Source: Asparagopsis taxiformis (lineage: Eukaryota; Rhodophyta; Florideophyceae; Bonnemaisoniales; Bonnemaisoniaceae). Taken from it: a stretch of 64,000 nucleotides of DNA. Position 1 is the first letter of the stretch; the number at the start of each line of letters is the position of its first letter. Shown here piece by piece: positions 20,494 to 29,500 of the stretch. The position numbers and the translations under genes were made by a program. The stretch covers positions 124,001 to 188,000 of the forward strand of contig JALQPE010001780.1 in assembly GCA_030407315.1 (NCBI GenBank). Reading direction: 5' to 3'. The notes beneath the pieces are model-generated. The model did not search any database. It saw only the letters and a list, made by a program, of their open reading frames with translations, and was not told the DNA's origin.

Positions 20494-21960
20494 TCATATG
20501 ATTCCTAAACTCTTCAGGTCCAATTGCGCTACTCGTGGAGACCTGCCCCTCCCGCCCCGCTCTATGCTTCCAGATACGTTTTCCCCGCTGCTCCCCACCA
20601 GAAACGGATTCAATCCCGTTTCTCCCTCCCCCTCCTTCATTTCTGCCACCATCGCCCGCGCTCTAGACCCCATCCATTGTGAATCCAATTCCCCTCCACT
20701 CTCCCCTTTCTCACATCCTACACTCTCCACACTGCTTACACAATTACTAGAATGCACTTCCTCACTCTCCATAATGTGCATTGGTAGCACAAGAGAACGT
20801 CGTCGCTTCCTCAAACTCGGTTGCTGTTCTTCCTCCTCTTTAGCCGCTGCCCCACTGCTCGCACCTCCCCCGAGCTCAAGAATCAGAGCTCGACTCTTCT
20901 CCACGTCTCGCAGCAATCTCTCCTGATCGCCAATCCGACGTCGCATGCGTTTGCTATCGCCCACAAAGTTCATCAAATCAAACGTCGTGCGAACGGCAAA
21001 CATCGATGCTTTGAGCTTTCGTCTCGCATTGAATGATTTCAATTCCGTATTCGGCAAATCACTATGAGATTGCACCGCTGAAAACCACGGATGCGCAAGT
21101 GCTTCCGTGGGTGTCATCCGCTTTTCCGGGTTCACTTCAAGCATGCAACACAACACATCCTTTGCATCAGCTGAAACGTGATCCCACTCTTTGGTCGGGA
21201 ATGTGTAGTTACCAGCAATGATTGCTGCGATCAATTTTGACGGGGTATCATAAAACGGGAATGGCGGATAGCCGCATAGCACAATATACAAAACAACGCC
21301 CACACTCCACATATCACACGAGCAATCATAGCCCTTACCCTTGAGGATCTCTGGCGCCACAAACAGCGGTGTGCCCAGCGCGTCATGCAGCAGTTCATCC
21401 TGCTGTAACTTTGCCGACAAGCCGAAATCCGTAAGCTTTACAGGCCAGTTGCGGCTGTGATTGTCGACGAGAATATTTTCTGGCTTGATATCGCGATGCA
21501 CACAGCCGAGTCTTGCTAGATATTCAAGCGTTAGCAAGGTAGTACGCAGCAGGATGCGCGCATCGTTTTCACTGAAGTTTCCTCTGGAGACGATGCGATC
21601 CAGCAGTGGGCCGCCGTCAACGTACTGGAGCACGAAATACACATGACTGTCCGTTTCGATGCTGTCGAGCAAGGTGACGATACCGGGATGCTCGGACACG
21701 GCTCTCAGAATCTGCAGCTCATTCTGCAAGAGACGGGAGGTGTCCTCGTCCAAACGGGCCTTTTCAACGACTTTGAGCGCGACTGGGAGGTTGTCGCTGC
21801 GACGAAGGGCCTTGAAGACGGACGCGAAGCAGCCGCGACCGAGGCGTTGGCCGACGGTGTATGCGGCGTCCAGACGCGGGTGGGGCGGGCAGGGCGCGGA
21901 GAAGGGCTTGGAAGCGGAGGAGGGCGGCAGACGGGATGAGACTGCAGACGGTGAGGACAT
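20494..21960 (-). CDS. Ser/Thr protein kinase of the calmodulin-dependent kinase group
   Basis: The kinase domain spans about residues 34-293 of a 488-residue product. It shows the glycine loop LGRGCFASVF, the ATP-anchoring Lys in VALKVV (K63), catalytic HRDIKPEN (Asp near 157), DFG near 178, GTPLFVAPEIL and DMWSVGVVLYIVLCGYPPF. The APE and KPEN signatures mark a Ser/Thr kinase of the CaMK/CDPK group. After the domain, KSFNARRKLKASMFAV resembles the autoinhibitory, calmodulin-binding helix of CaMKI/CaMKII and CDPKs, but no EF-hands follow. This suggests external calmodulin rather than a built-in sensor. The tail is disordered, with basic and acidic patches. I chose ATG 21960 because translation from the earlier in-frame ATG (22242) adds 94 low-complexity residues; those could still be a leader. 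It has no introns. Confidence 0.9.
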   Translation of the reverse strand: MSSPSAVSSRLPPSSASKPFSAPCPPHPRLDAAYTVGQRLGRGCFASVFKALRRSDNLPVALKVVEKARLDEDTSRLLQNELQILRAVSEHPGIVTLLDSIETDSHVYFVLQYVDGGPLLDRIVSRGNFSENDARILLRTTLLTLEYLARLGCVHRDIKPENILVDNHSRNWPVKLTDFGLSAKLQQDELLHDALGTPLFVAPEILKGKGYDCSCDMWSVGVVLYIVLCGYPPFPFYDTPSKLIAAIIAGNYTFPTKEWDHVSADAKDVLCCMLEVNPEKRMTPTEALAHPWFSAVQSHSDLPNTELKSFNARRKLKASMFAVRTTFDLMNFVGDSKRMRRRIGDQERLLRDVEKSRALILELGGGASSGAAAKEEEEQQPSLRKRRRSLVLPMHIMESEEVHSSNCVSSVESVGCEKGESGGELDSQWMGSRARAMVAEMKEGEGETGLNPFLVGSSGENVSGSIERGGRGRSPRVAQLDLKSLGII

Positions 21961-22584
21961 GTTGTGAGAGATGGATGCGCGTGTGGATAATCGATGAACG
22001 GGATTACTTATGTTATCGACAGATGATTGCCATGTGCCGCGGGAGGTTATGCCGCGCAGGGGCTGGAGAAATGGTGGAAGGTGGGCAGAAAGCGGGAAAC
22101 GTATGCGCTGAAGCGGTTGGGATGGTGTAACTGCGGACGGACAAACATTACATAAGATGGCTGTTAACAAGTTGTGTGACCTCAGTTTAGCGTGCACTGT
22201 ATCGTGCAAATGGGAGGTTGGTTGCAGTTGCCAGCGCGCCACGGAGAGGAGAGCTCTGTCAACGTGTATGTTACCCTTACAAGGGTGCCGGACGTCCTAA
22301 TTCACTCGTGTATTGTACTGTACGTAGCCATTTTTATCGTCTTGTCCATCCACCAGCCGCGAATCTTATTACTTGCGATCTCCACCGATCTATTGTGCCC
22401 AGTTACTTACACTTTGCACACGACAAATTTAGCCACCCTCTTCGTCATCTCTACTCATGAACACCATGCGTTACATTTCAACGACACTAGCGTCGTAGAA
22501 ACATGACACTACTTCTTTCGCTTTTGCGATGCACAATGACCAACAACAATACACTTTACCAAAAACATTACATGTCCTACCACT
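21961..22584. other. Intergenic, kinase 5' side to derlin 3' end
   Basis: The kinase-proximal 280 bp stay open in the kinase frame and may be leader or extra N-terminus. No other gene is seen. Confidence 0.5.
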
Positions 22585-23457
22585 CTACGACCCAAGCGTC
22601 TGTCCCTTTCCCCACTTATGTCCACCACGCATCTGTGGAGTAGTAATGCCGCGTCGCACCCCCGACTGACTCGACGACCCTCCGCCCTGCGGGCCCGACA
22701 TGTTTCTAAATCGCGATGAAGAATCAGCGTACGAGCGCAGGTCTCGTGGCGGCCCTCGCTCGAGTCCGGTCGCCGAGCCTAATGAGTTTTGCAGATTTTC
22801 AATGAATTGTTCAAACCACCTCGGCACAAAGATGAGCTGCTTTCCATCCGGCATTCGTGGATACACCGAGTCCAAAAAGTAGTACAAATGGCCTCCAAGA
22901 AGCCCAATGCCGTCCGTAATCGTGAAGCCTGTATTTGCGATTATTCCAATGGCAAGCAGCGCGACCGAAAAGTATTTGGCAGGGATTTTGATGAAGCCGT
23001 ATAGATTAACAGTTACATTGTCCGCATGTCGGCCCCATAGATGGATAATCGCCAATAGTAAATTGCTTCCATTCACTGCTGTCGGGATTAGGAGCGAGGC
23101 TACAGTGACAAAGCACGCGACTATGAAGAGGAACCACGCGTAATTGGCGGGGCGCTCGAAGAAGACTCCGCGTTCCAATTGTTGCGAATATGTGTAGAGG
23201 AAGTACATTATGATGAGGAAACCGATTCCCAGACGGCCCATGTGGAAGAAGGTTAGAATTAAACGCCATACCTGGAACTTTTGAACGATTGCAGACCAAT
23301 CCAGGATGAACATTGATACGGGTATCAATCCGAGTAGCGATAAAACTGTGCTTAAAAACGTCAGAATAAATAGTGTCCTTGTGACTGGTGGGACATTGAG
23401 AAAGAACGACTTGAAATCCAGGTCGCCATCGTCCTGAACATTGCCGGTGGCGGGCAT
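22585..23457 (-). CDS. Derlin, ER-associated degradation channel protein
   Basis: Derlins are rhomboid-like pseudoproteases of the ER membrane that help move misfolded proteins to the cytosol, where the ATPase p97/Cdc48 extracts them. The 290-residue product begins with a short acidic leader and a YFNVPPVTR-like motif (FFLNVPPVTRTLF). It has the hallmark QVWRLILTFF (the WR motif), YSQQLERGVFFERPANYAWFLF, and GLLGGHLYYFLDSVYP. About six hydrophobic helices follow this order. The cytosolic tail ends in GGHKWGKGQTLGS, matching the SHP box used by derlin-1/2 to bind p97. Length is close to the usual ~250, with a Ser/Gly-rich linker added. It has a single exon and starts at ATG 23457. No catalytic rhomboid Ser/His pair is evident, as expected for derlins. 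Confidence 0.95.
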   Translation of the reverse strand: MPATGNVQDDGDLDFKSFFLNVPPVTRTLFILTFLSTVLSLLGLIPVSMFILDWSAIVQKFQVWRLILTFFHMGRLGIGFLIIMYFLYTYSQQLERGVFFERPANYAWFLFIVACFVTVASLLIPTAVNGSNLLLAIIHLWGRHADNVTVNLYGFIKIPAKYFSVALLAIGIIANTGFTITDGIGLLGGHLYYFLDSVYPRMPDGKQLIFVPRWFEQFIENLQNSLGSATGLERGPPRDLRSYADSSSRFRNMSGPQGGGSSSQSGVRRGITTPQMRGGHKWGKGQTLGS

Positions 23458-23966
23458 TGTGAACGGATATTGCTGTGTGCAATAAACGGACAGAGACTCG
23501 AAACTTGCAGATTGGCGCGAGATGGAAGGGTAATGGAAGCAACTGAATCAGAGGCGAGTTGTAGGAGAAGGATGTGGGAGCGCAGGAAATTGGTTCGGGG
23601 CAGAGAGAGAAACTTAATAAACACACTATCTTGGGTGTGGACAGCAACACAATGACTGGAGTGAGGTACGTTTCTTAGTCGTGTAGTTGGAAGGTAGAAT
23701 TGATTTCGACATAGACTGAAAATACACATCCAATTTCTATATATTTTTGAAATGGTTCCATATCAATCAAGATGTTTGGATCAATGATCCCAAAAATTGT
23801 ATCTTAGAGACGTAATGCTGAGCACGAAAATGTTGCGTTTCCCGCGAAAATGTAGAAATGTTTTTGATCTGTACCACCTGACTACGATTCTTCCGAGTGA
23901 ATTCTGCTCCAACAGCACGTGTTCAAGCATCGACGCGTCGCGCCAGGGTCAACGTTGATTGTCAGT
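23458..23966. promoter_or_regulatory. Divergent promoter region between derlin and NSE1-like gene
   Basis: These two head-to-head genes share about 0.5 kb. It contains AT-rich stretches (TTCTATATATTTTTG near 23,738) but no decisive element. Confidence 0.4.
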
Positions 23967-24848
23967 ATGGGTCTCTCCGTAGCAGAGCAGGGCTTCATGC
24001 AATCCATGATGGCGGCCAAGGCAGTAAATACAGAAAAGGCTATTGAAATGTACAACGAAGCGGTCGACCGCGCCAAAGTATCCAACAAGATAAGAGACGG
24101 TCGCGAGCTAGAGCTCAAGATTGACCGTATAAATACGTATGTCGCACTTTGATACTAATGAACAGCTGCGTTGAGTCACTCTCGACCTGACATATCTTTT
24201 CCAAATCATGCATACAGTGAGCTTCGCTCGCTTGAATTTCAATTCAGGACCAGTTATTCGTGTTGGGAGCAGGAAAAGTTTTGGGGCCTGTGCAACACAA
24301 TCGAGGACGAAGCGGTGCGGTGTGCTACATATTTCAAAGATAATGTGCGCACCTACTTTTTCTCGCTGTGTGAAGAGCTACGCGACAGCGATGGCGAAAT
24401 GACATTGACCGATGCGCAGAACATGGGGACAGAATGTGGATTGAATGTGAAATCGGCATCGGAGGCGATTCAAAAGTTTCAAAAGGGACAATGGCTGAAG
24501 ATTATGAAACGCGAAGATCATAATGCCATGCTAATATTCGGTGCGCGTTCTTTGCTCGAACTGTCCAAAGTGCGTGCGTGGAACATGAAGCGCTCCTCCA
24601 AGGTCGAGCAGGCTGGGGGAGCGCTGCAACTAGACGCTGCATCCATGCAGGATGAGCAAGGGTCAGACGATGCGCAGTTGGTGCAGGAGGACAGCGAGGA
24701 GGAAATTGAACCGGTGCGCAGACGGGCGAGTAGCGGTCGGCGTGGTACGTCTACGTCAACGATGGTGGCGGACACAGGGTCTGATTTGGAATCGGTAGCG
24801 GGCGGGTCGCGGCGGCGCAAGTATGCGCGTCGAGCGTCGCAGTATTGA
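23967..24848 (+). CDS. NSE1-like subunit of the SMC5/6 complex, lacking the RING finger
   Basis: NSE1 pairs with NSE3/MAGE in SMC5/6, which acts in DNA repair and chromosome structure; it usually ends in a variant RING. Exons 23967-24136 and 24218-24848 give 266 residues (donor GTATGT, acceptor ATACAG, frame kept). The spliced protein has the N-terminal helical pattern EQGFMQSMMAAKAVNTEKAIEM, then KIDRIN-T-ELRSLEFQFRTSY, then a winged-helix region with LTDAQNMG, AIQKFQKGQWLKI and GARSLLELSKV, in the order of NSE1. Where the Cys/His RING should follow, the sequence turns acidic and then basic, with Ser/Arg-rich repeats and no cysteines. It ends in KYARRASQY. The start MGLSV was chosen for the family-like N-terminus; 23919 is an alternative. 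Assignment rests on pattern, so confidence is moderate. Confidence 0.6.
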
Positions 24849-25399
24849 TGGGCGACTAGATTGGTAGGGTGTGTGTGTGAACAAGGGAAGAATTGTATTG
24901 GGCGTGCGTGTGTATCGGATTGGTGGAATGGGTGTTGCATGTGAAATGTACGAGTGGGATAAGAAACGCACGGATGTTTGGTCGTTTGAAGACGGTCGTA
25001 GATAGATATCTATTTTTGTTGTGAGCAGTTGGAAACTGAACAGCTTTCCACTCAATTTCAAACATTTAACGTGATTAACGTCGGGCGTTTGTGTTGTGGC
25101 GGTACGCGCTTGTCGCGGGCGTCCCATCATACGCGATGGCGCCATGTGAATTTTTACAGCAATTCGGTTGACGCGTCACTCAACACGTTTTAAAAAAACA
25201 AACTCCAAAGAGGTTGCATCTGCATCTGCAACTGCAGCGTGGAATTGAAATGCGTACACGACTCACCGTAAGGATGCAACTTGTGTGAGATTGAGCTGAT
25301 CATTTACATATGGTCCAAACGGCAGGGTTAGTGCTTTACATGTCAATGAACAAAATACATGGAGACATTAAGTTATGTTGCAGAGGTGAATCGCCAAAA
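24849..25399. other. Convergent intergenic region
   Basis: 3' ends of the NSE1-like gene (plus strand) and the LURP-one-type gene (minus strand) face each other here. I see nothing else. Confidence 0.5.
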
Positions 25400-26380
25400 C
25401 TAGTCCTCGTAAATTTCATCCAGCGCGACTACTATGAACAATATCAATGCCGGAGAACCGAGCTGAATAGTAACCTCGTACGTATCCTGATCGGTGAGCA
25501 TATTCTTGAGCGAGAGCCTCTTCCTCGTGACGGAGGCCACTTGTCGATTCTGCGAGTCGACCATTCTGAAATGCGTATTATTATGATTGCCGGTTATAAT
25601 AAGCGCGGGCGTACCTTGCGGAATCGCGCCAAGATAGCCGTGAATCTTCTTGGTGCCGATTTGAATTGCGTGCGTCTGTTGCAACGTCATAACTGGAATA
25701 TCATTCGGCGAGAACAAGGTTAATTTTTCGCGCATCCTCATTCGAGCCTCCTTCAACTTGAGCAGTGTCTGACCCTGCACATTCTTAATACTCTTGCGCT
25801 CATGCAACGAAAAAGTGCCGTCCACTCTATAGCGTAGCCCGCCCTGCACGTCCTGCACCACAAACGAGTCTCGCGTAGCGCTGACGACTTTCTCGGTCAA
25901 AATGAGTACTTCCGGCTGTTGCAAGGTGACATCACCGGGAACCTGGGGCAGTCCAAACGGATCGGTCGCGAGCTGCGGCTGCTGCATAAACTGCGGCTGC
26001 ATAGCAGCTGCGGCGGCATATTGCGGTTGCTGCATGTACTGTCCAGTGGCGTATATGTGTTGTTGCGCATAGGGATTTTGCGCAAAGGCTTGCTGCTGCG
26101 CGTACTGAGCATATGCGTTGGGTTGCTGGTGCGCGTAGGGCGATTGTTGGTGCGCATAGTGCATTTGCTGCGGGGCGATGTAGCTGGTTGCGGGCTGTTG
26201 GTAGATCTGGTGGTAGGGCGTCGCGGCGGCGGTGGCAGCGGCAGTTTGCGGATATTGCACGGGGTACTGCGTCGGCATGGCGTACGGGTAGGCGAGCGGC
26301 TGCGGTTGCGGCTGGATGCCCATGTTGTAGGGATATTGCATGCCGAAGATGAGTTGTGGATGGTAGTAGGCGTATGACAT
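25400..26380 (-). CDS. LURP-one-related (tubby-like fold) protein with a Q/Y/A-rich prion-like N-terminus
   Basis: A 326-residue single-exon protein. The first ~150 residues are made of Tyr, Gln, Ala and Pro, with repeated short units such as YAQQ, AYAQ, HQQ and QYMQQP. They contain no charged residues to speak of, the profile of a prion-like domain. From about residue 150 the protein is globular: EVLILTEKVVSATRDSFVVQDVQGGLRYRVDG, NVQGQTLLKLKE, GTPALIITGNHNNTHFRMVD, TYEVTIQLGSPALILFIVVALDEI. This alternation of strands with a hydrophobic C-terminal helix matches the LURP-one/DUF567 family, related to tubby and phospholipid scramblases. Function in this family is poorly known; membrane or phosphoinositide association is possible. 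The start MSYAYYHP is at ATG 26380, because the longer frame begins with TTG. Confidence 0.75.
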   Translation of the reverse strand: MSYAYYHPQLIFGMQYPYNMGIQPQPQPLAYPYAMPTQYPVQYPQTAAATAAATPYHQIYQQPATSYIAPQQMHYAHQQSPYAHQQPNAYAQYAQQQAFAQNPYAQQHIYATGQYMQQPQYAAAAAMQPQFMQQPQLATDPFGLPQVPGDVTLQQPEVLILTEKVVSATRDSFVVQDVQGGLRYRVDGTFSLHERKSIKNVQGQTLLKLKEARMRMREKLTLFSPNDIPVMTLQQTHAIQIGTKKIHGYLGAIPQGTPALIITGNHNNTHFRMVDSQNRQVASVTRKRLSLKNMLTDQDTYEVTIQLGSPALILFIVVALDEIYED

Positions 26381-27100
26381 TGGTCGCAAAGTGGCGCAAG
26401 CGCAGACGGCTTAAGTAGTGACGACGCGGTGCGGCTTACAAGAGGCGGTGGGCGCGCTGCGGTCGGCGTTGGTGCATGTTGGGTCTGGACTGGGAGTGAG
26501 AAGCGGATGGGATGCGTTGGTATGATTGGTTTGGGGTGGTGAGATTAAATGTGCGCCAGTTTTTTACTGATTTTCAGCATTGGACATTCTCAGTTGTTGT
26601 GTAGCACGTTTGTTCGTCCAGCAGAGCAGCGCTCAGTATTACTTGTCACAGGAGTCGCCCGCCCTACAAACACTCTGTTGCATGCCTCCACCTGTTTCTT
26701 GTCAAGCGCCTTGACGCCCTTCCAAGGGTGTGGACGCAATGGCAATGGCGCATTTACAGTTACTGTAAGTATATCAATACTACACGTGTCCATTTCTTTG
26801 CCAAGACAGCCTGTCGTGTGCTGTCAAGCGTCGTCAGGGAGGCGGAAACGACGATGCAACGGCGCACAATCTGTACCGTACATGTACGGACATTGACCCG
26901 TTAAAAATGTACTACCACCCGTACCGCATCGGAACGGGCCAATGGTATGGCAGGAACCAATCAGTTTGCCCACCACACACACATGCATCCATCTAACCGG
27001 GGCAGCTCTTGTAGTACAAAACTGTGTACAGCTCGAAGCAATTGTTGCGACCACGTCGTCGATTCACAGCGCGCACTGTACCGTAGCGTACCGCACTGCC
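26381..27100. other. Divergent upstream region of the LURP-one and SLC4 genes
   Basis: This 720-bp spacer lies between head-to-head genes. The SLC4-proximal 230 bp hold the GTAC cluster described separately. The rest shows no gene. Confidence 0.55.
26873..27091. promoter_or_regulatory. Cluster of nine GTAC motifs upstream of SLC4, including a 14-bp palindrome
   Basis: GTAC occurs at 26873, 26878, 26884, 26909, 26921, 27014, 27026, 27078 and 27088. The second and third lie inside the perfect palindrome CCGTACATGTACGG (26876-26889). The last is nine bases before the SLC4 ATG. A random 219-bp sequence should contain about one. In green algae GTAC is the core of copper and hypoxia response elements bound by SBP proteins; red algae are not known to have SBP factors, so the reader protein is unknown. 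That this is regulatory is inference. Confidence 0.45.
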
Positions 27101-29500
27101 ATGACCGTCACCGGCACTGCGTCCACATCGTCCGACGTTTCCCCGATGCCCTCCATGACTGCGCCGGGGCTTCGTCAGCGTCACCCACACAAGCGTCCCC
27201 TGCTCTGCGAGGTCGAGCCACTCACCTATAAGAGCGTTGCGACAGAGTTGCGCGGTCACAAAGACCTCTCCCATTTCGCTTCTCATGCCGCCGTCTGCCT
27301 CGATGTGTCCGCCGCACGCCCAGAGGCCGTCGTGGACACCCTGTTGGACAAGCTCGTCGAGCAGGGTGATTTGCACAGAGACGCCGTAATTGAGGCTCGT
27401 GCTGCCTTCTTGGGCACCTCCAATCACGCCGTCAGGTCGGCCGATAATTTGGAGGACGCTTTCGATGACCCCGTCAGATCCCAGGATCATGACGAGGAGA
27501 ACGTCTCCGCGATGTTCAGTAAGACCTCCTTGCTCGACTCCGCCCCGGACGCCCATTGGCATAAGAATATTTTGGGCAGCGGTTTTATTATTCCTTTCGC
27601 AAGGATCAATGGTTTGGATGAGTCGGCCAAAAGGTTGGTGGCCATTGCCAGGCTCACCAGTAGTTCAAATATGGGTGTGGTGAACGGCTCCTTGATTAGG
27701 TTTGTGGTGCTTGTGCTCGGCCCTGTTAGGGAAATTAAGGAAACAAAATCTCCATTTGAGCTCGCCCGCTCCTTGTCAAGTTTGTTTCAGGATGACACTT
27801 TTTTCGCAGAGGCAAAGCGCGCAGATTCTACGGACAAGTTCCGCGCATGTATACGCGATTATTTGAAGAGAGAACTTGATAGCCCCACAGAGGCAGCTGC
27901 GTCCGGTGCCCATCCCGTCGATGATGCTTTCGCTCGAACCGGCAAGTTTGCAGGTGGATTGATTAATGATATTAAGAATCGCTACAATCCATCCAAGTAC
28001 AAGTCCGACTGGACAGATGGCATTCGCGATTCAAGAAGTTGGATCAAGTATATTTCCACCACCGTCTGGCTCTATTTTGCAATCATCATGCCAACAATTG
28101 CATTCGGCGCATTGGACGATGACAACACAGATCGAAACATAGGCGTCATAGAAACAATCATCTCTCAGGCATTTGCCGGAACTGTATTTGCTGTGTTCGC
28201 AGGCCAGCCGCTCACAATTGTCATGACAACCGCCCCTCTCACCGTCTTCATAGACGTTCTTTTCCGCTGGTGCAGTACCCTCGAAATTCCCTTCCTCCCT
28301 TTCTACGCATGGACCGGCATCTGGACCGCTGCAATCCTCCTCGTCCTCGTCGTCACAGATGCATGCTACATTATGAAATACTGCGGACATTTCACCGAAG
28401 AAATCTTCGCAACGCTTATTGCTGCTTTGTTCATTGCTGAATATGTCAAACCGCTTATTGATATTGCAAAAGACGAACCAACAGAAGTCTTTCTGCTCGC
28501 GTTTCTGCTCGCAACTGGCACCTATCTTATCGCTGCTGTCCTGCTCAATTTTCGCAGAAGCTTCCTCCTAAAGCCCATTATTCGCCAACTACTCAGCGAC
28601 TTTGGCGTCCCAATTTCCATCGTCGTTATGTCCGGATTCCGCCAAGCATTCGACTCCATTGATGTCGAACCGCTGGAAGTTCCGGACCGCATCGGAATCG
28701 TCACCACCAACGGTCGTTCGTGGCTTGTCCCACTGTTCGACATCGACATCAAATACATATTTCTCGCCTCCGTTAGCGGTTTCCTGCTTGCAACTCTCTT
28801 TTTCCTCGACCAGAACATCTCGTCCATGCTGGTCAACAAGATTGAAAACAAGCTACGCAAGGGGCCTGGTTATTATCTAGACCTTGTCGTTGTTAGCGTT
28901 ATTGTCGTCGTGCAATCAATTTTCGGAATGCCATGGACGCATGCAGCGCTTCCACATTCGCCTCTACATGCGCGACAACTAGCAGACGTGGAGGAATATG
29001 AAGAGCACGGTCGTAGATATGAAAGAGTAATCAAATCACGAGAGACCCGGATTACTGGCTTACTCACGCATTTGCTCATCGGTCTCAGTATTCTTGCTAA
29101 GGACGCTCTTGGACAAATTCCTCTCGCTGTTCTGTACGGTTTCTTCCTGTTCCTGGGAGTCGGAACGTTGGACGGCAATGCTTTGTGGGACCGAATTTTG
29201 CTCGTGTTTACTCAACCGGAGAAATACCCGCCAAATCACTATGTGCGCCGCGTGAAGATTTTGCGCATTCACTTGTATACAGCCATTCAAGTTGCGTTGC
29301 TCGTGCTGCTATGGTTTGTGAAATCCAACTTTTATCTCGGAGATACTGTTTTTAATACTGGATTACTGTTTCCCTTCGTCATTGCATTGTTCATCCCGGT
29401 GCGACTTTACATTCTTCCACGCATCTTCACTCCAGCTGAGCTGTACGCGCTCAGTAAGGAAGAAGATGAGAATATTTCCGACACTGGTATAACCGTCTAG
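27101..29500 (+). CDS. SLC4-family anion exchanger / bicarbonate or borate transporter
   Basis: SLC4 proteins move bicarbonate, chloride or borate across membranes; in algae several belong to the carbon-concentrating system. The 799-residue single-exon product starts at ATG 27101. Residues ~1-300 form a cytosolic domain like that of band 3, including KNILGSGFIIPFARIN, NGSLIRFVVLVLGP and FELARSLSSLFQDDTFF. The membrane domain begins at about residue 310: KYISTTVWLYFAIIMPTIAFG, AFAGTVFAVFAGQPLTIVMTTAP, FYAWTGIWTAAILL, VPLFDIDIKYIFLASVSGFLLATLFFLDQNIS. Then come KGPGYYLDL and IFGMPWTHAALPHSPLHA, both hallmarks of the family. A presence of QNISS... in place of some animal residues is typical for distant members. 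Its stop codon overlaps that of the SOUL gene on the other strand. Ion specificity cannot be read from sequence. Confidence 0.92.
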   Translation: MTVTGTASTSSDVSPMPSMTAPGLRQRHPHKRPLLCEVEPLTYKSVATELRGHKDLSHFASHAAVCLDVSAARPEAVVDTLLDKLVEQGDLHRDAVIEARAAFLGTSNHAVRSADNLEDAFDDPVRSQDHDEENVSAMFSKTSLLDSAPDAHWHKNILGSGFIIPFARINGLDESAKRLVAIARLTSSSNMGVVNGSLIRFVVLVLGPVREIKETKSPFELARSLSSLFQDDTFFAEAKRADSTDKFRACIRDYLKRELDSPTEAAASGAHPVDDAFARTGKFAGGLINDIKNRYNPSKYKSDWTDGIRDSRSWIKYISTTVWLYFAIIMPTIAFGALDDDNTDRNIGVIETIISQAFAGTVFAVFAGQPLTIVMTTAPLTVFIDVLFRWCSTLEIPFLPFYAWTGIWTAAILLVLVVTDACYIMKYCGHFTEEIFATLIAALFIAEYVKPLIDIAKDEPTEVFLLAFLLATGTYLIAAVLLNFRRSFLLKPIIRQLLSDFGVPISIVVMSGFRQAFDSIDVEPLEVPDRIGIVTTNGRSWLVPLFDIDIKYIFLASVSGFLLATLFFLDQNISSMLVNKIENKLRKGPGYYLDLVVVSVIVVVQSIFGMPWTHAALPHSPLHARQLADVEEYEEHGRRYERVIKSRETRITGLLTHLLIGLSILAKDALGQIPLAVLYGFFLFLGVGTLDGNALWDRILLVFTQPEKYPPNHYVRRVKILRIHLYTAIQVALLVLLWFVKSNFYLGDTVFNTGLLFPFVIALFIPVRLYILPRIFTPAELYALSKEEDENISDTGITV

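Noticed and set aside
25919..26377. Plus-strand leucine/arginine-rich frame of 152 codons
   Set aside because: Antisense of the Gln/Tyr-rich region of the LURP-one-type gene; composition is fully explained by that.
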